Both the position numbers and the translations under genes were made by a program. 64,000 nucleotides of DNA from Nitrosarchaeum sp. (lineage in GTDB: Archaea > Thermoproteota > Nitrososphaeria > Nitrososphaerales > Nitrosopumilaceae). Location: the NCBI GenBank assembly GCA_003569705.1, contig BGOU01000007.1, positions 186,001 through 250,000 on the forward strand, given 5' to 3'. Under the pieces are notes generated by a model. It saw only the letters and a list, made by a program, of their open reading frames with translations, was not told the origin of the DNA and did no database searches. This document shows, in pieces, positions 51,674 to 59,085 of the stretch; within the stretch, counting starts at the first letter, position 1, and each line of letters starts with the position of its first letter.

Positions 51674-52286
51674 TAGTTAGACCCCTTCGTTCAAATTCAA
51701 TATCATTTTCCATTTCGCTAATAGTAACAGTAAATGAGATTACATCGCGTTGTTTTGCATTTTCTGCATGAAGTTTAATGGAGATATCCATCAGATCAAA
51801 TTCCTGAACAGGTAAATTGTTTTCATCAAAGTATGCCCCACATGTTGATTCAATTCTAAATCGATTATCTTTGAAATGAAAACCCAATTTTGTTTTTCTG
51901 CCTTGCCTACCACTAGACTTTACAGTAACATCAATAATTCCGGCTTTTGCCACAGTATAGCTTGATTTACCATTTACAAAGATACCGATTTCAAGTGGCT
52001 TTCCTGCTGTAGATTCTGCCATCTTTTGAATTCCATCATTCATTACAACATCAACCGCTTTTATTGTCTGAGCAATTTTTGCAATCCATTCGTTTGTTCT
52101 TTCTATAGTGGCTCTAATTCCATTACGTCGTTTTTTGTCCTCATCTTCTGGAAGTTTATAGTAATCAACCCATGCCTCATAATCATGAGAAATGTCTTTG
52201 ATAAAATCAATGCATGTCACTTTGTAGTCATTTACGTTATCAGTTCTTTCTGAGCCATCATCTATTCGTACACCATCATAATCCAT
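51654..52286 (-). CDS. hypothetical protein
   Basis: A 210-residue soluble protein; N-terminal half helical and acidic, with 'AWVDYYKLPEDEDKKRRNGIRATIERTNEWIAKIAQTIKAVDVV', C-terminal half beta-rich ('LEIGIFVNGKSSYTVAKAGIIDVTVKSSGRQG'). No family recognised. I choose ATG 52286 (MDYDGVRIDDGSE) over 52307 because the extra seven residues look untypical. Single gene. Confidence 0.6.
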   Translation of the reverse strand: MDYDGVRIDDGSERTDNVNDYKVTCIDFIKDISHDYEAWVDYYKLPEDEDKKRRNGIRATIERTNEWIAKIAQTIKAVDVVMNDGIQKMAESTAGKPLEIGIFVNGKSSYTVAKAGIIDVTVKSSGRQGRKTKLGFHFKDNRFRIESTCGAYFDENNLPVQEFDLMDISIKLHAENAKQRDVISFTVTISEMENDIEFERRGLTTIVHIV

Positions 52287-52381
52287 CGGTAATGCCAATA
52301 ATGACAATTATTTTTACGTCTAAAAAAACCAATCCTGAAATAAGATTAATGATTATAATGGGATTTCATAATACGAATATC

Positions 52382-52864
52382 ATGATATTCTCAGAGTTAG
52401 TTTTGGATCTTCAACAGCAATTAAAAACAAATCTAGCACAAATTCGCTTCATGTTAAAGAAAAATCCAGCCACAGCATATATGAGAATTGTAGAAATTGG
52501 CAAGGAAGTAGGCAAAAAATACAACATCAAACTAATTGTTAATTTTCCAAAAGCGGGGAGAATAGAAGAATTTGACATGTATGGCAAACGAGATCTTAGC
52601 TTAATTATCGATTATGAAAAAACAAGATTTCCAATTAACAGAGAGTTGATCAAAGAAAAGGCAAAAGAAATTTTGGGCGACATAAAAGTCGAAGATGCAT
52701 ACATGTATGAAAATAAAGAAGGCGTAAGAGTGTATTCAGATAATTGGAAAATAGATATTCTGCCACATTCAGTGCACATTTGGACAGAGTTTGATGAAAA
52801 GGTTACAAAATTTTGTGATTGGCTAATGGAAAATGCATACGAGATGAAAAGTAAAACAGTATAA
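52382..52864 (+). CDS. hypothetical protein
   Basis: A 160-residue soluble protein. A long open frame reaches 52214, but its upstream part overlaps the 51654 gene and has no sign of structure; ATG 52382 (MIFSELVLDLQQQLKTN) starts the plausible part. Sequence is alpha/beta with a mid-segment 'FDMYGKRDLSLIIDYEKTRFPIN' and 'ILPHSVHIWTEFDEKV'. No recognised family. Confidence 0.6.
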   Translation: MIFSELVLDLQQQLKTNLAQIRFMLKKNPATAYMRIVEIGKEVGKKYNIKLIVNFPKAGRIEEFDMYGKRDLSLIIDYEKTRFPINRELIKEKAKEILGDIKVEDAYMYENKEGVRVYSDNWKIDILPHSVHIWTEFDEKVTKFCDWLMENAYEMKSKTV

Positions 52865-52876
52865 TATTTAGTGAAT

Positions 52877-53236
52877 TCAAATAGATTCTAATTTTTCAAG
52901 CAGACCATGAGATTCATAGTTATCAGGTTCTAGTTTTATGATTTTTTTACAGCAATCAATTGCCTCATCTTTTTGTTGTAATGAAAGATGAGCATTTGTT
53001 TTTAATGTCAAAGTCTCAACATCATCATGTTTTATCTCCAAAGCCTTTTCAAAATATGTAATTGCTTTTTTTGCATCTTCTAAAATAAAATAAATGCTTC
53101 CCATCATAAACATGTAATCAGAATCATTAGAAAATTTTTCCGCTAAACTTTTTCCAAATTCAAGTGCCTCAACATAATCTCCATCGTGAACTAATTTTTT
53201 GAGATGTCGTTTGGGATAACTAAAGAGACTTACCAT
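52877..53236 (-). CDS. TPR repeat protein
   Basis: A 119-residue protein made of about three tetratricopeptide repeats ('EALEFGKSLAEKFSNDSDYMFMMGSIYFILEDAKKAITYFEKALEIKHDDVETLTLKTNAHLSLQQKDEAIDCCKKIIKLEPDNYE'). It mediates protein-protein contacts. Single gene, convergent with the 52382 gene. Confidence 0.85.
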   Translation of the reverse strand: MVSLFSYPKRHLKKLVHDGDYVEALEFGKSLAEKFSNDSDYMFMMGSIYFILEDAKKAITYFEKALEIKHDDVETLTLKTNAHLSLQQKDEAIDCCKKIIKLEPDNYESHGLLEKLESI

Positions 53237-53304
53237 ATCAACATCTGATTTTTTATCAAATTCTAATAATTTGAATGTACGACATGAAAAGTCAAGGGTT
53301 GTTT

Positions 53305-54849
53305 TTAATCAAACAGATTCTGTGGCACATAACCGCTTGATTCTGAATCTTGAGCAGCTTGTGGAATCTTCATTATTCCCTCTTTGATCAAGAACTGAAT
53401 TCCTTGAACAAATGAGTTGTCATCAATTTTACCTTCTGCCCACCACTTTGCGTTAGTTTTAATCCATGCTGGAATTTGATTACTTCCTGATCCTGAGCCT
53501 TGTGCAGTTTGTGGAATCTTCATTATTCTCTCTTTGATCAAGAACTGAATTCCTTGAACAAATGAGTTGTCATCAATTTTACCTTCTGCCCACCACTTTG
53601 CGTTAGTTTTAATCCATGCTGGAATATTTTGTGAGGGGTTATCAGAACTGCCAGTCTTGGCTGAAATAGGAAGATCAATTATAAGATAATCCAAAGGAGA
53701 GGATGGAACAATTCCTTGCGGAGCCAATCCATATACATAAACTACAAAATGAGCAGTTCCTGGAGGTTGTTGAACTATCATGTCAATAGTAGATAGTCCG
53801 GATGGAGAATACAGATAATCATAACCTTGATCTTTTGCAACAGAACGTAGTGGAGGAAGTGTGAATTTATCGTCAACTACTATAAGATCATACTGAACTT
53901 GATTCAAGAATTCAGTATCATGGTATTTGCTAAGAAAATCAAATTGCCATTTCATTGGACATCCTTGTACAGGGTATTCTGGACTATAGTAAGCATGAAT
54001 CTGATAAGAAAATTTTTCAGTCGGTTTCTTGATTGAAGTGGTAAGCGAATCAGTTTTTGGACAGTTTTTTAATTCCGGATTAGCAGTATCAGAAAGGATG
54101 TCTGTAAACGGATCTTGTTGTACATTTTGTTTATACTCTAATAATTCAAATTTATACTCTGGTGGTGGAATTCCAGATGATACATGAGTGTATGCTTGAG
54201 CTTTTACTGGGAATGGAAAACCGTCAACTACCCAAACTTTACTTACAGCACCACCTGTTTTCCAAGTTACCAAAACAGTATCATATGTTCCAGCTTTAAC
54301 AGTAACTTTTTCAATAGATGTTGGAATTATTTGTTCACCACCTATGTTTCCAATTTTACCCCATGATTTTTGCGAGAATTTTTTTGGTCCTTTTGCACCA
54401 CCATCATCATATCCATTTGCAAAAGCAGATAACCACACAATAGAGGACTTGAATGCACCTCGGTAAACAGATAGATCTGTACTGCCGCCAGATGGTTCGG
54501 GTGCTAGTTTTCCTAAATCCATTTCGCCCTTGATCACTTTGTTTCCATCATAAACAACGACTTCGGTAAGCCATTTGTCTTCAGTTCCAGATTTTGTATC
54601 ACCTTTAATCCAAATATCCATTTCAAATGGACTACATTCTTTGTAATCTACATGACACATTGAATATGAGAAAAAATCGCCTTTTTTGAGACCCTTTCCT
54701 GCAAACCATGTTGGATCACCTGGGAGAGAAACACCACCTGCTTGAAACTGTGCTGCAGCATAGGGTAGAGGAATAGTTCCAAAAATCAAGATTGCCATTA
54801 CAGGTAAAGCTAAAAATGCTATCTTCAATTCAAAAAAATTGCACGTCAC
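53305..54849 (-). CDS. secreted protein with two PAWIKTNAKWW repeats
   Basis: A 514-residue protein with a signal peptide (to about residue 33), a large beta-rich exported domain (about 35-400), and two C-terminal W-rich repeats, 'IPAWIKTNAKWWAEGKI', then a linker and 'FVQGIQFLIKE'. The repeat is the same family as in the 6547 gene, but here it is C-terminal. The two copies are almost identical at DNA level. Function unknown; a cell-surface role is likely. Confidence 0.8.
   Translation of the reverse strand: MTCNFFELKIAFLALPVMAILIFGTIPLPYAAAQFQAGGVSLPGDPTWFAGKGLKKGDFFSYSMCHVDYKECSPFEMDIWIKGDTKSGTEDKWLTEVVVYDGNKVIKGEMDLGKLAPEPSGGSTDLSVYRGAFKSSIVWLSAFANGYDDGGAKGPKKFSQKSWGKIGNIGGEQIIPTSIEKVTVKAGTYDTVLVTWKTGGAVSKVWVVDGFPFPVKAQAYTHVSSGIPPPEYKFELLEYKQNVQQDPFTDILSDTANPELKNCPKTDSLTTSIKKPTEKFSYQIHAYYSPEYPVQGCPMKWQFDFLSKYHDTEFLNQVQYDLIVVDDKFTLPPLRSVAKDQGYDYLYSPSGLSTIDMIVQQPPGTAHFVVYVYGLAPQGIVPSSPLDYLIIDLPISAKTGSSDNPSQNIPAWIKTNAKWWAEGKIDDNSFVQGIQFLIKERIMKIPQTAQGSGSGSNQIPAWIKTNAKWWAEGKIDDNSFVQGIQFLIKEGIMKIPQAAQDSESSGYVPQNLFD
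53361..53625 (-). repeat. two 115-bp direct repeats, 150-bp period, in the W-repeat protein gene
   Basis: 53361-53475 and 53511-53625 appear identical except one base (position 9-10 of the second block, CCC versus CTC). They encode the W-rich repeat. Such identity points to recent duplication or gene conversion. Confidence 0.85.
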
Positions 54850-54907
54850 AGATAGTTAAACGTTATTCAAATAAGCAGATATAGAGGAAAATGTAAGAAA
54901 TTTTAGA

Positions 54908-55072
54908 ATGTGTGAATGCTCAAAAGTTCACTTGTACGAAGTAGAGTTTAAGCTTGATGGAATGACAGTCGTTCCAACTCACAAAAATTGCGGATTTGCA
55001 TTAGATGAAAAACAATCCGACAAGTTCCAAAAAGAATTGGTAAAATCATGGGGCTTTGAGGAAGAAGGATAA
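54908..55072 (+). CDS. 54-residue small protein
   Basis: A short acidic protein (MCECSKVHLYEVEFKLDGMT...) with Cys at 2, 4 and 28 and a C-terminal 'SWGFEEEG'. No family recognised. Cysteines near the N-terminus and the mid-gene THKNC could bind a metal. It is the only frame with protein-like composition in this gap. Confidence 0.5.
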   Translation: MCECSKVHLYEVEFKLDGMTVVPTHKNCGFALDEKQSDKFQKELVKSWGFEEEG

Positions 55073-55108
55073 TTTAAAAAGAAAAAATAAAAGTAAAACA
55101 ACTATGAT

Positions 55109-55252
55109 TTACAGGTGTTTGACTGCTTCTTTACAAACGTCAGTTTTACATTTGCAATCTGCGCTGCATATACAATGACCTTGCATATCGCAATCACATG
55201 AATAAGTTGGATCGCCGCTATCTGCTTCGCATCCACATGCTTGATCTGTCAT
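55109..55252 (-). CDS. metallothionein-like Cys-rich peptide
   Basis: A 47-residue peptide with nine Cys, eight of them in four CxC pairs (CGC, CDC, CIC, CKC), plus His26 and acidic residues. That density is typical of metallothioneins, which hold soft metals (Cu+, Zn2+, Cd2+) in the cytoplasm. Ammonia oxidisers of this type have a very high copper demand. There is no detectable match to a named family from memory, so it may be a lineage-specific type. It is a single gene. Confidence 0.65.
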   Translation of the reverse strand: MTDQACGCEADSGDPTYSCDCDMQGHCICSADCKCKTDVCKEAVKHL

Positions 55253-55305
55253 GTATACACAACAATATTACTTATTTTAAAATGTTAGTACAAGGCTTTA
55301 GAAAA

Positions 55306-56202
55306 TCACGCACCAGAAATGAGGCCAAAAATGGCATTGCATGATTTTTGAATGAGTTTTACCTGGTTCTCAAGCAGATTTGAATCAGCCTCAATATCAA
55401 AGGCTATCTTTAGAATGTGAATAAGATCTGGCTGCCTGTCAATACTGTCTTTAATCTTTACAAAGTTTTCTTTGTTTATGTATCCCAAGTAAAAATAACA
55501 ATCAGATAGCATCGAATTTTTTACAAATAAATCATATTTCTGTTGGATGATTTTTGAGTGGTTGTTATTTTCAACCAGATCAGAAAAACCAATTGTAGAT
55601 TTTAGCATTCTTTCCAATAGAGATTGAGTTGCCCGTTCAATTCCAATAGTTTGTGTTACTGTTGAGATTTGTTCATTGATTTGATTTTTCTCAAATTTAC
55701 GTATCACATCTAACATATGAGTGGGATTTGGCCTATACAGATTTAGCAAGTAGATAGCATCAGCTAAAAAATAAGATGCACATATTTGCCAACATGATGA
55801 AAAAACATTCAAATCTTTGATCCCTTCTTTAGTTTTCTCACAGCAAAACAGAGAATTAAACAGGCAATTTTTTGCAGAGTCTTTGTAAAGCATTAAACGT
55901 TTTTCCTTAATTTTTGATAGAAACATTCGAAGTTCCCAAGATTCATCATGAATTATCTGCATTCCATCATATTTTACAAGAACGTCAGATTTTGTTTCTT
56001 TTAATGAGCCATGATGAATTTTTATAAAATTGTCATCATAGAAGACGATGTTTGTGCGCTCTGATTTATCATCAAAGATTGTTATGTCATAATCACATGA
56101 ATCAAAAAAAGAATTAGTTGCTCTACATCCACCTAAACCAACAGGAAAATTTATCAGTGATTGTTCTTCAACTAGTTTTTTTAAATCCATGAAATTATTC
56201 AT
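55306..56202 (-). CDS. hypothetical protein with nucleotidyltransferase-like N-terminus
   Basis: A 298-residue protein. Near the N-terminus, 'FPVGLGGCRATNSFFDSCDYDITIFD' resembles the G-G/S...DxD active-site part of pol-beta-type nucleotidyltransferases (GS-x9-11-D-x-D). A helical rest with Cys and 'NLYRPNPTHMLDVIRKF' follows. I cannot name a family. I choose ATG 56202 (MNNFMDLKK) over 56226. Single gene. Confidence 0.5.
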   Translation of the reverse strand: MNNFMDLKKLVEEQSLINFPVGLGGCRATNSFFDSCDYDITIFDDKSERTNIVFYDDNFIKIHHGSLKETKSDVLVKYDGMQIIHDESWELRMFLSKIKEKRLMLYKDSAKNCLFNSLFCCEKTKEGIKDLNVFSSCWQICASYFLADAIYLLNLYRPNPTHMLDVIRKFEKNQINEQISTVTQTIGIERATQSLLERMLKSTIGFSDLVENNNHSKIIQQKYDLFVKNSMLSDCYFYLGYINKENFVKIKDSIDRQPDLIHILKIAFDIEADSNLLENQVKLIQKSCNAIFGLISGA

Positions 56203-56301
56203 TTTAAATTTTGTATAAAGCAACAAACTTACTAATTTTCACCAATGGATTCATTGTCAAAACATTTCCTTTAAATTGAGATGGAGTTTGTTTTTGAACA
56301 A

Positions 56302-56377
56302 GCTCCTGTGGTGTAGTCCGGCTAAGCATACTGCCCTCTCAAGGCAGTGATCTCGGGTTCAAATCCCGACGGGAGCA
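56302..56377 (+). tRNA. tRNA-Glu(CTC)
   Basis: A standard cloverleaf: acceptor GCTCCTG/CGGGAGC (one G-T pair), discriminator A, anticodon stem CTGCC/GGCAG with loop CTCTCAA (anticodon CTC), T-arm TCGGG-TTCAAAT-CCCGA. No CCA is encoded and no intron is visible. Glu-tRNA is also the substrate of HemA. Confidence 0.93.
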
Positions 56378-56435
56378 CTAACATTAGTTATCAAATAATT
56401 GTTTGTTTAAATAAGAAAATCATATTAAAAAATTA

Positions 56436-57089
56436 TTGGGGTTAAGAGAAATCAAATTAGAAGAAGAGTATCGTTCAGATAGGAACAACATGATAACAGA
56501 CTTTTTCTTTCCATGTCTAAGTAATTGCATAGAATATGATAGATGTGTGGATTTTTTGTCAATTCGAGGATTGGCTGGCATATCTATGGGCTTTGATAAT
56601 TTCACTTCAGGTAAAGCAAAATTAAGAATGATCACAGGCAATAGATTCAAAATAGCGGATCTAAACATACTGACAAAACTTTTTTCAGAAAAATACACTA
56701 AACGCTTTGATGGAAAATTAATCAGAGACAATAAAATACAGAAACTACAAGATTTCATAAATAACGGTCAAATTGAATTAAAAATCGCAATCACAAATTC
56801 AGAGGAAATTTCCAATTTATTCTCAGAAAGAATAGGAATATTCAAAGATGAAAATGGAGAAGCTGTCGCATTTACTGGGACATCATCATCTCTTTCTACT
56901 CAAACAAGAGATTTTGAATCAGTCGATGTATTCACATCATGGAATGATAAATCAAGAGTTCAAAGAAAAATAAAAGATTTTGAAGATCTGTGGGAAAATA
57001 AGACAAAGTATGTCGAAGTTTACGATTTCATGCATGCAGAAGAAAACAATCTTTTAAAATATTCATCAGAATGGGCATTCAGTGTTTAA
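56436..57089 (+). CDS. stand-alone PLD-like nuclease domain, motif degenerate
   Basis: A 217-residue protein resembling the N-terminal phospholipase-D-like domain of restriction-type helicases: 'RIGIFKDENGEAVAFTGTSSSLSTQTRDFESVDVFTSWND' is the characteristic second half. In those proteins a large helicase follows; here the protein ends after the domain. The first half of the HKD motif appears lost (SER in place of HxK). It may be a remnant of a defence gene or a non-catalytic relative. Start TTG 56436; ATG 56490 is an alternative but loses family-like residues. It lies just after a tRNA gene. Confidence 0.55.
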   Translation: MGLREIKLEEEYRSDRNNMITDFFFPCLSNCIEYDRCVDFLSIRGLAGISMGFDNFTSGKAKLRMITGNRFKIADLNILTKLFSEKYTKRFDGKLIRDNKIQKLQDFINNGQIELKIAITNSEEISNLFSERIGIFKDENGEAVAFTGTSSSLSTQTRDFESVDVFTSWNDKSRVQRKIKDFEDLWENKTKYVEVYDFMHAEENNLLKYSSEWAFSV

Positions 57090-57649
57090 AGCTGAGATAA
57101 TTCTTCCAATCCTGTTTTGTTTTCATAAAAATTCATTCTATTAATTTTATAATAGATTACTTCTCCACGTCTTTCAATTACTGCAATTACAGGTTCTTTT
57201 CCCATTTGTGTAATTTGTTCAATTTTTTTCTGCAGAGTTCCCATCTTCTCTTGTTGGCCTTCATTGAGACCAAAAATTAGAAATTTCGCTCCTTTTTCAC
57301 CAAATTGCCCTCTTTCATAGACTCGAAAATCAGAACCAAACCCAAATCCATCTTTGACGACATATCCTCTAGTTTTCAAATCTCTGTAGATTAAAAATTT
57401 TGTAAGAGTTTCAGAATCATTCTTTTGGCAGATGCTCATTAAATCATCAAAATTAATTTGCTTTTTGCCCTTACGTAGAATTAATTTATCAGCATATAAC
57501 AAATAGAGAGACTCGAATGATTTTAAGAACAATCTCTCTTTTTCAAGTTCACCGTATCCTTTGAGTTGAAGTTCATGAATCATTTCTTTATCTGAGATGC
57601 ATGTTTGATCTGAGACCAATTCACCTTTCACTAAAGGAGTTTCTTCCAT
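57086..57649 (-). CDS. tRNA-intron endonuclease subunit (EndA family)
   Basis: A 187-residue protein with the EndA C-terminal core: 'YRDLKTRGYVVKDGFGFGSDFRVYERG' (with the conserved Tyr), 'GAKFLIFG' and 'EPVIAVIERRGEVIYYKI'. It would cut archaeal tRNA introns at bulge-helix-bulge motifs. The position of the catalytic His, normally about ten residues after the Tyr (H-S/A-K-Y), is Gly here (KGAKF). This suggests a structural subunit in a hetero-oligomeric enzyme. Convergent with the PLD-like gene by four bases. Confidence 0.75.
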   Translation of the reverse strand: MEETPLVKGELVSDQTCISDKEMIHELQLKGYGELEKERLFLKSFESLYLLYADKLILRKGKKQINFDDLMSICQKNDSETLTKFLIYRDLKTRGYVVKDGFGFGSDFRVYERGQFGEKGAKFLIFGLNEGQQEKMGTLQKKIEQITQMGKEPVIAVIERRGEVIYYKINRMNFYENKTGLEELSQL

Positions 57650-57747
57650 AATGAAGAGAAAGTTAATAGTTTTCCATATAAGTATTGGAGAATACGAATG
57701 TAGGTTGTCTAACCGTTAAAATATGGGCATTTTGGTTTGAGGTTATC

Positions 57748-58257
57748 ATGCATGGTGCTAATTATAGAGTAGGAAAAGGACAGCCATTCTGTAGAAAAGA
57801 ATTCATCAAAGGCAATCCACAGATAAAAATTGCAAAATTCCAAGGAGGAAAAAGAGCAGGTTATGATTATTGTGTTCAATTACTCACAAACGAAAAATGT
57901 CAGATCAGACATGTTGCCATAGAGTCTTGCAGATTAGCAGCAAATAAAACACTTGAACAGGCAACTGGAGAGACAGGATACTTCTCCAGACTCAGAATTT
58001 ATCCTCACGTTCTTCTTAGAGAAAATAAAATGGTTGCAACTGCTGGTGCAGATAGAATTTCAGAGGGAATGAGAAGAGCTTGGGGAAAAGCTACCAGTCT
58101 AGGTGCCAGAGTAAAGATAGGACAATGCATTATGGAGTTTTATGTTAATGCACAGCATCTAGAAAAAGCAAAAAAAGCCCTCAAAAGTGCTTGTGTAAAA
58201 CTACCAGGCGGAGCAACAATCAATGTTATCCCTTGGGAACAAAAAATGTCACCATAA
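57748..58257 (+). CDS. rpl10e: ribosomal protein L10e (uL16)
   Basis: A 169-residue archaeal/eukaryotic L10e protein: 'YRVGKGQPFCRKEFIKGNPQIKI', 'RLAANKTLEQATGE' and 'AGADRISEGMRRAWGK'. It is part of the large-subunit tRNA-binding region. I choose ATG 57748 because GAGGTT lies just upstream and the family starts there; a longer frame reaches 57685. The last nine bases overlap the convergent 58249 gene. Confidence 0.97.
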   Translation: MHGANYRVGKGQPFCRKEFIKGNPQIKIAKFQGGKRAGYDYCVQLLTNEKCQIRHVAIESCRLAANKTLEQATGETGYFSRLRIYPHVLLRENKMVATAGADRISEGMRRAWGKATSLGARVKIGQCIMEFYVNAQHLEKAKKALKSACVKLPGGATINVIPWEQKMSP

Positions 58258-58512
58258 ATCTTCTAGAGCAGATTTCTTACTTTTAACAAATTCTAAAAAT
58301 TCTTCAAATTCAAATTTCGTTGGTTCTCGGTTTAGAATTCTTTTTGTTTGATAATAAAAGGCATTGTAGAGTCTCCCAACGACGATTCCAAGTGCAAATG
58401 ATTTAGAATCATCAATGTTTGAAAGTAATTGAATAAGTTGTCGTATTTCCTCTTTGTTTGAAATGGTCTCATGAATTTTTTGCTTAATTTTCTCCATCAG
58501 TATTTCATCCAT
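58249..58512 (-). CDS. hypothetical protein
   Basis: An 87-residue all-helical protein (MDEILMEKIKQKIHETISNKEE...). It has a central 'SKSFALGIVVGRLYNAFYYQTKRIL' segment and an acidic C-terminus. No recognised family. It is convergent and overlapping with L10e by nine bases. Function unknown. Confidence 0.6.
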   Translation of the reverse strand: MDEILMEKIKQKIHETISNKEEIRQLIQLLSNIDDSKSFALGIVVGRLYNAFYYQTKRILNREPTKFEFEEFLEFVKSKKSALEDLW

Positions 58513-58575
58513 AATTTATCTTGGATGTAATAGTTAAAAACAGTTTAATATCCAAATTCATTCCTTAGGATTGTT

Positions 58576-58649
58576 GCAGTTATAGTACAGTTTGGTTAAT
58601 ATTCGAGCTTGCCAAGTTCGTGACCCGGGTTCAAATCCCGGTAACTGCA
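58576..58649 (+). tRNA. tRNA-Gly(GCC)
   Basis: Acceptor GCAGTTA/TAACTGC, discriminator A, anticodon stem CGAGC/GTTCG (one G-T pair) with loop TTGCCAA (anticodon GCC), T-arm CCGGG-TTCAAAT-CCCGG. The bases CCA follow in the genome (58650-58652), unlike tRNA-Glu here. No intron. Confidence 0.93.
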
Positions 58650-58653
58650 CCAT

Positions 58654-59085
58654 TTATCTTTGATTATTTTGTTCTAATCCACGTGTTATAATCTCTAATG
58701 CGTTTTCAGCTTTTTCAGGTTTAGGTAGCTGAATCATAAAGACATTGTCTTTTCCATAATGAGATTTCGGAGATGAAAGTGCAAGCATTGAGTTTTTTGC
58801 AAGAGATTGAAAAAAAGATAGATCCTTGTTTGCATTGATCAATAGTTTTTCAACAATTCCACCTTGAGAAAATGTTAAAACAATTTCTACAAAAACATGA
58901 CCCAATCCATCTTGCAATATGTTAAGATCAGTATTAATTGCAAGAGATTTTCCAGCAACTTTAGACATTATTTCATCATACTTTCTTTCATCTAAAATTA
59001 TACATGGAATATCTTTACCATCAAAATCAAATGTGGTCACACCATCATGAACTTGTTCAGATAATTTTTTTAGTTCATCAGACAT
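58654..59085 (-). CDS. hypothetical protein
   Basis: A 143-residue soluble protein (MSDELKKLSEQVHDGVTTFDFDGKDIPCIIL...). Mixed alpha/beta, with 'LGHVFVEIVLTFSQGGIVEKLLINANKDLSFFQSLAKNSMLAL'. It overlaps the upstream antiporter gene by eight bases, so it is probably co-transcribed with it and may be a cytoplasmic regulator. No family recognised. Confidence 0.6.
   Translation of the reverse strand: MSDELKKLSEQVHDGVTTFDFDGKDIPCIILDERKYDEIMSKVAGKSLAINTDLNILQDGLGHVFVEIVLTFSQGGIVEKLLINANKDLSFFQSLAKNSMLALSSPKSHYGKDNVFMIQLPKPEKAENALEIITRGLEQNNQR

Noticed and set aside
56302-57649. Integrated element bounded by tRNA-Glu
   Set aside because: No integrase, no repeated tRNA 3' end and no compositional change are visible.
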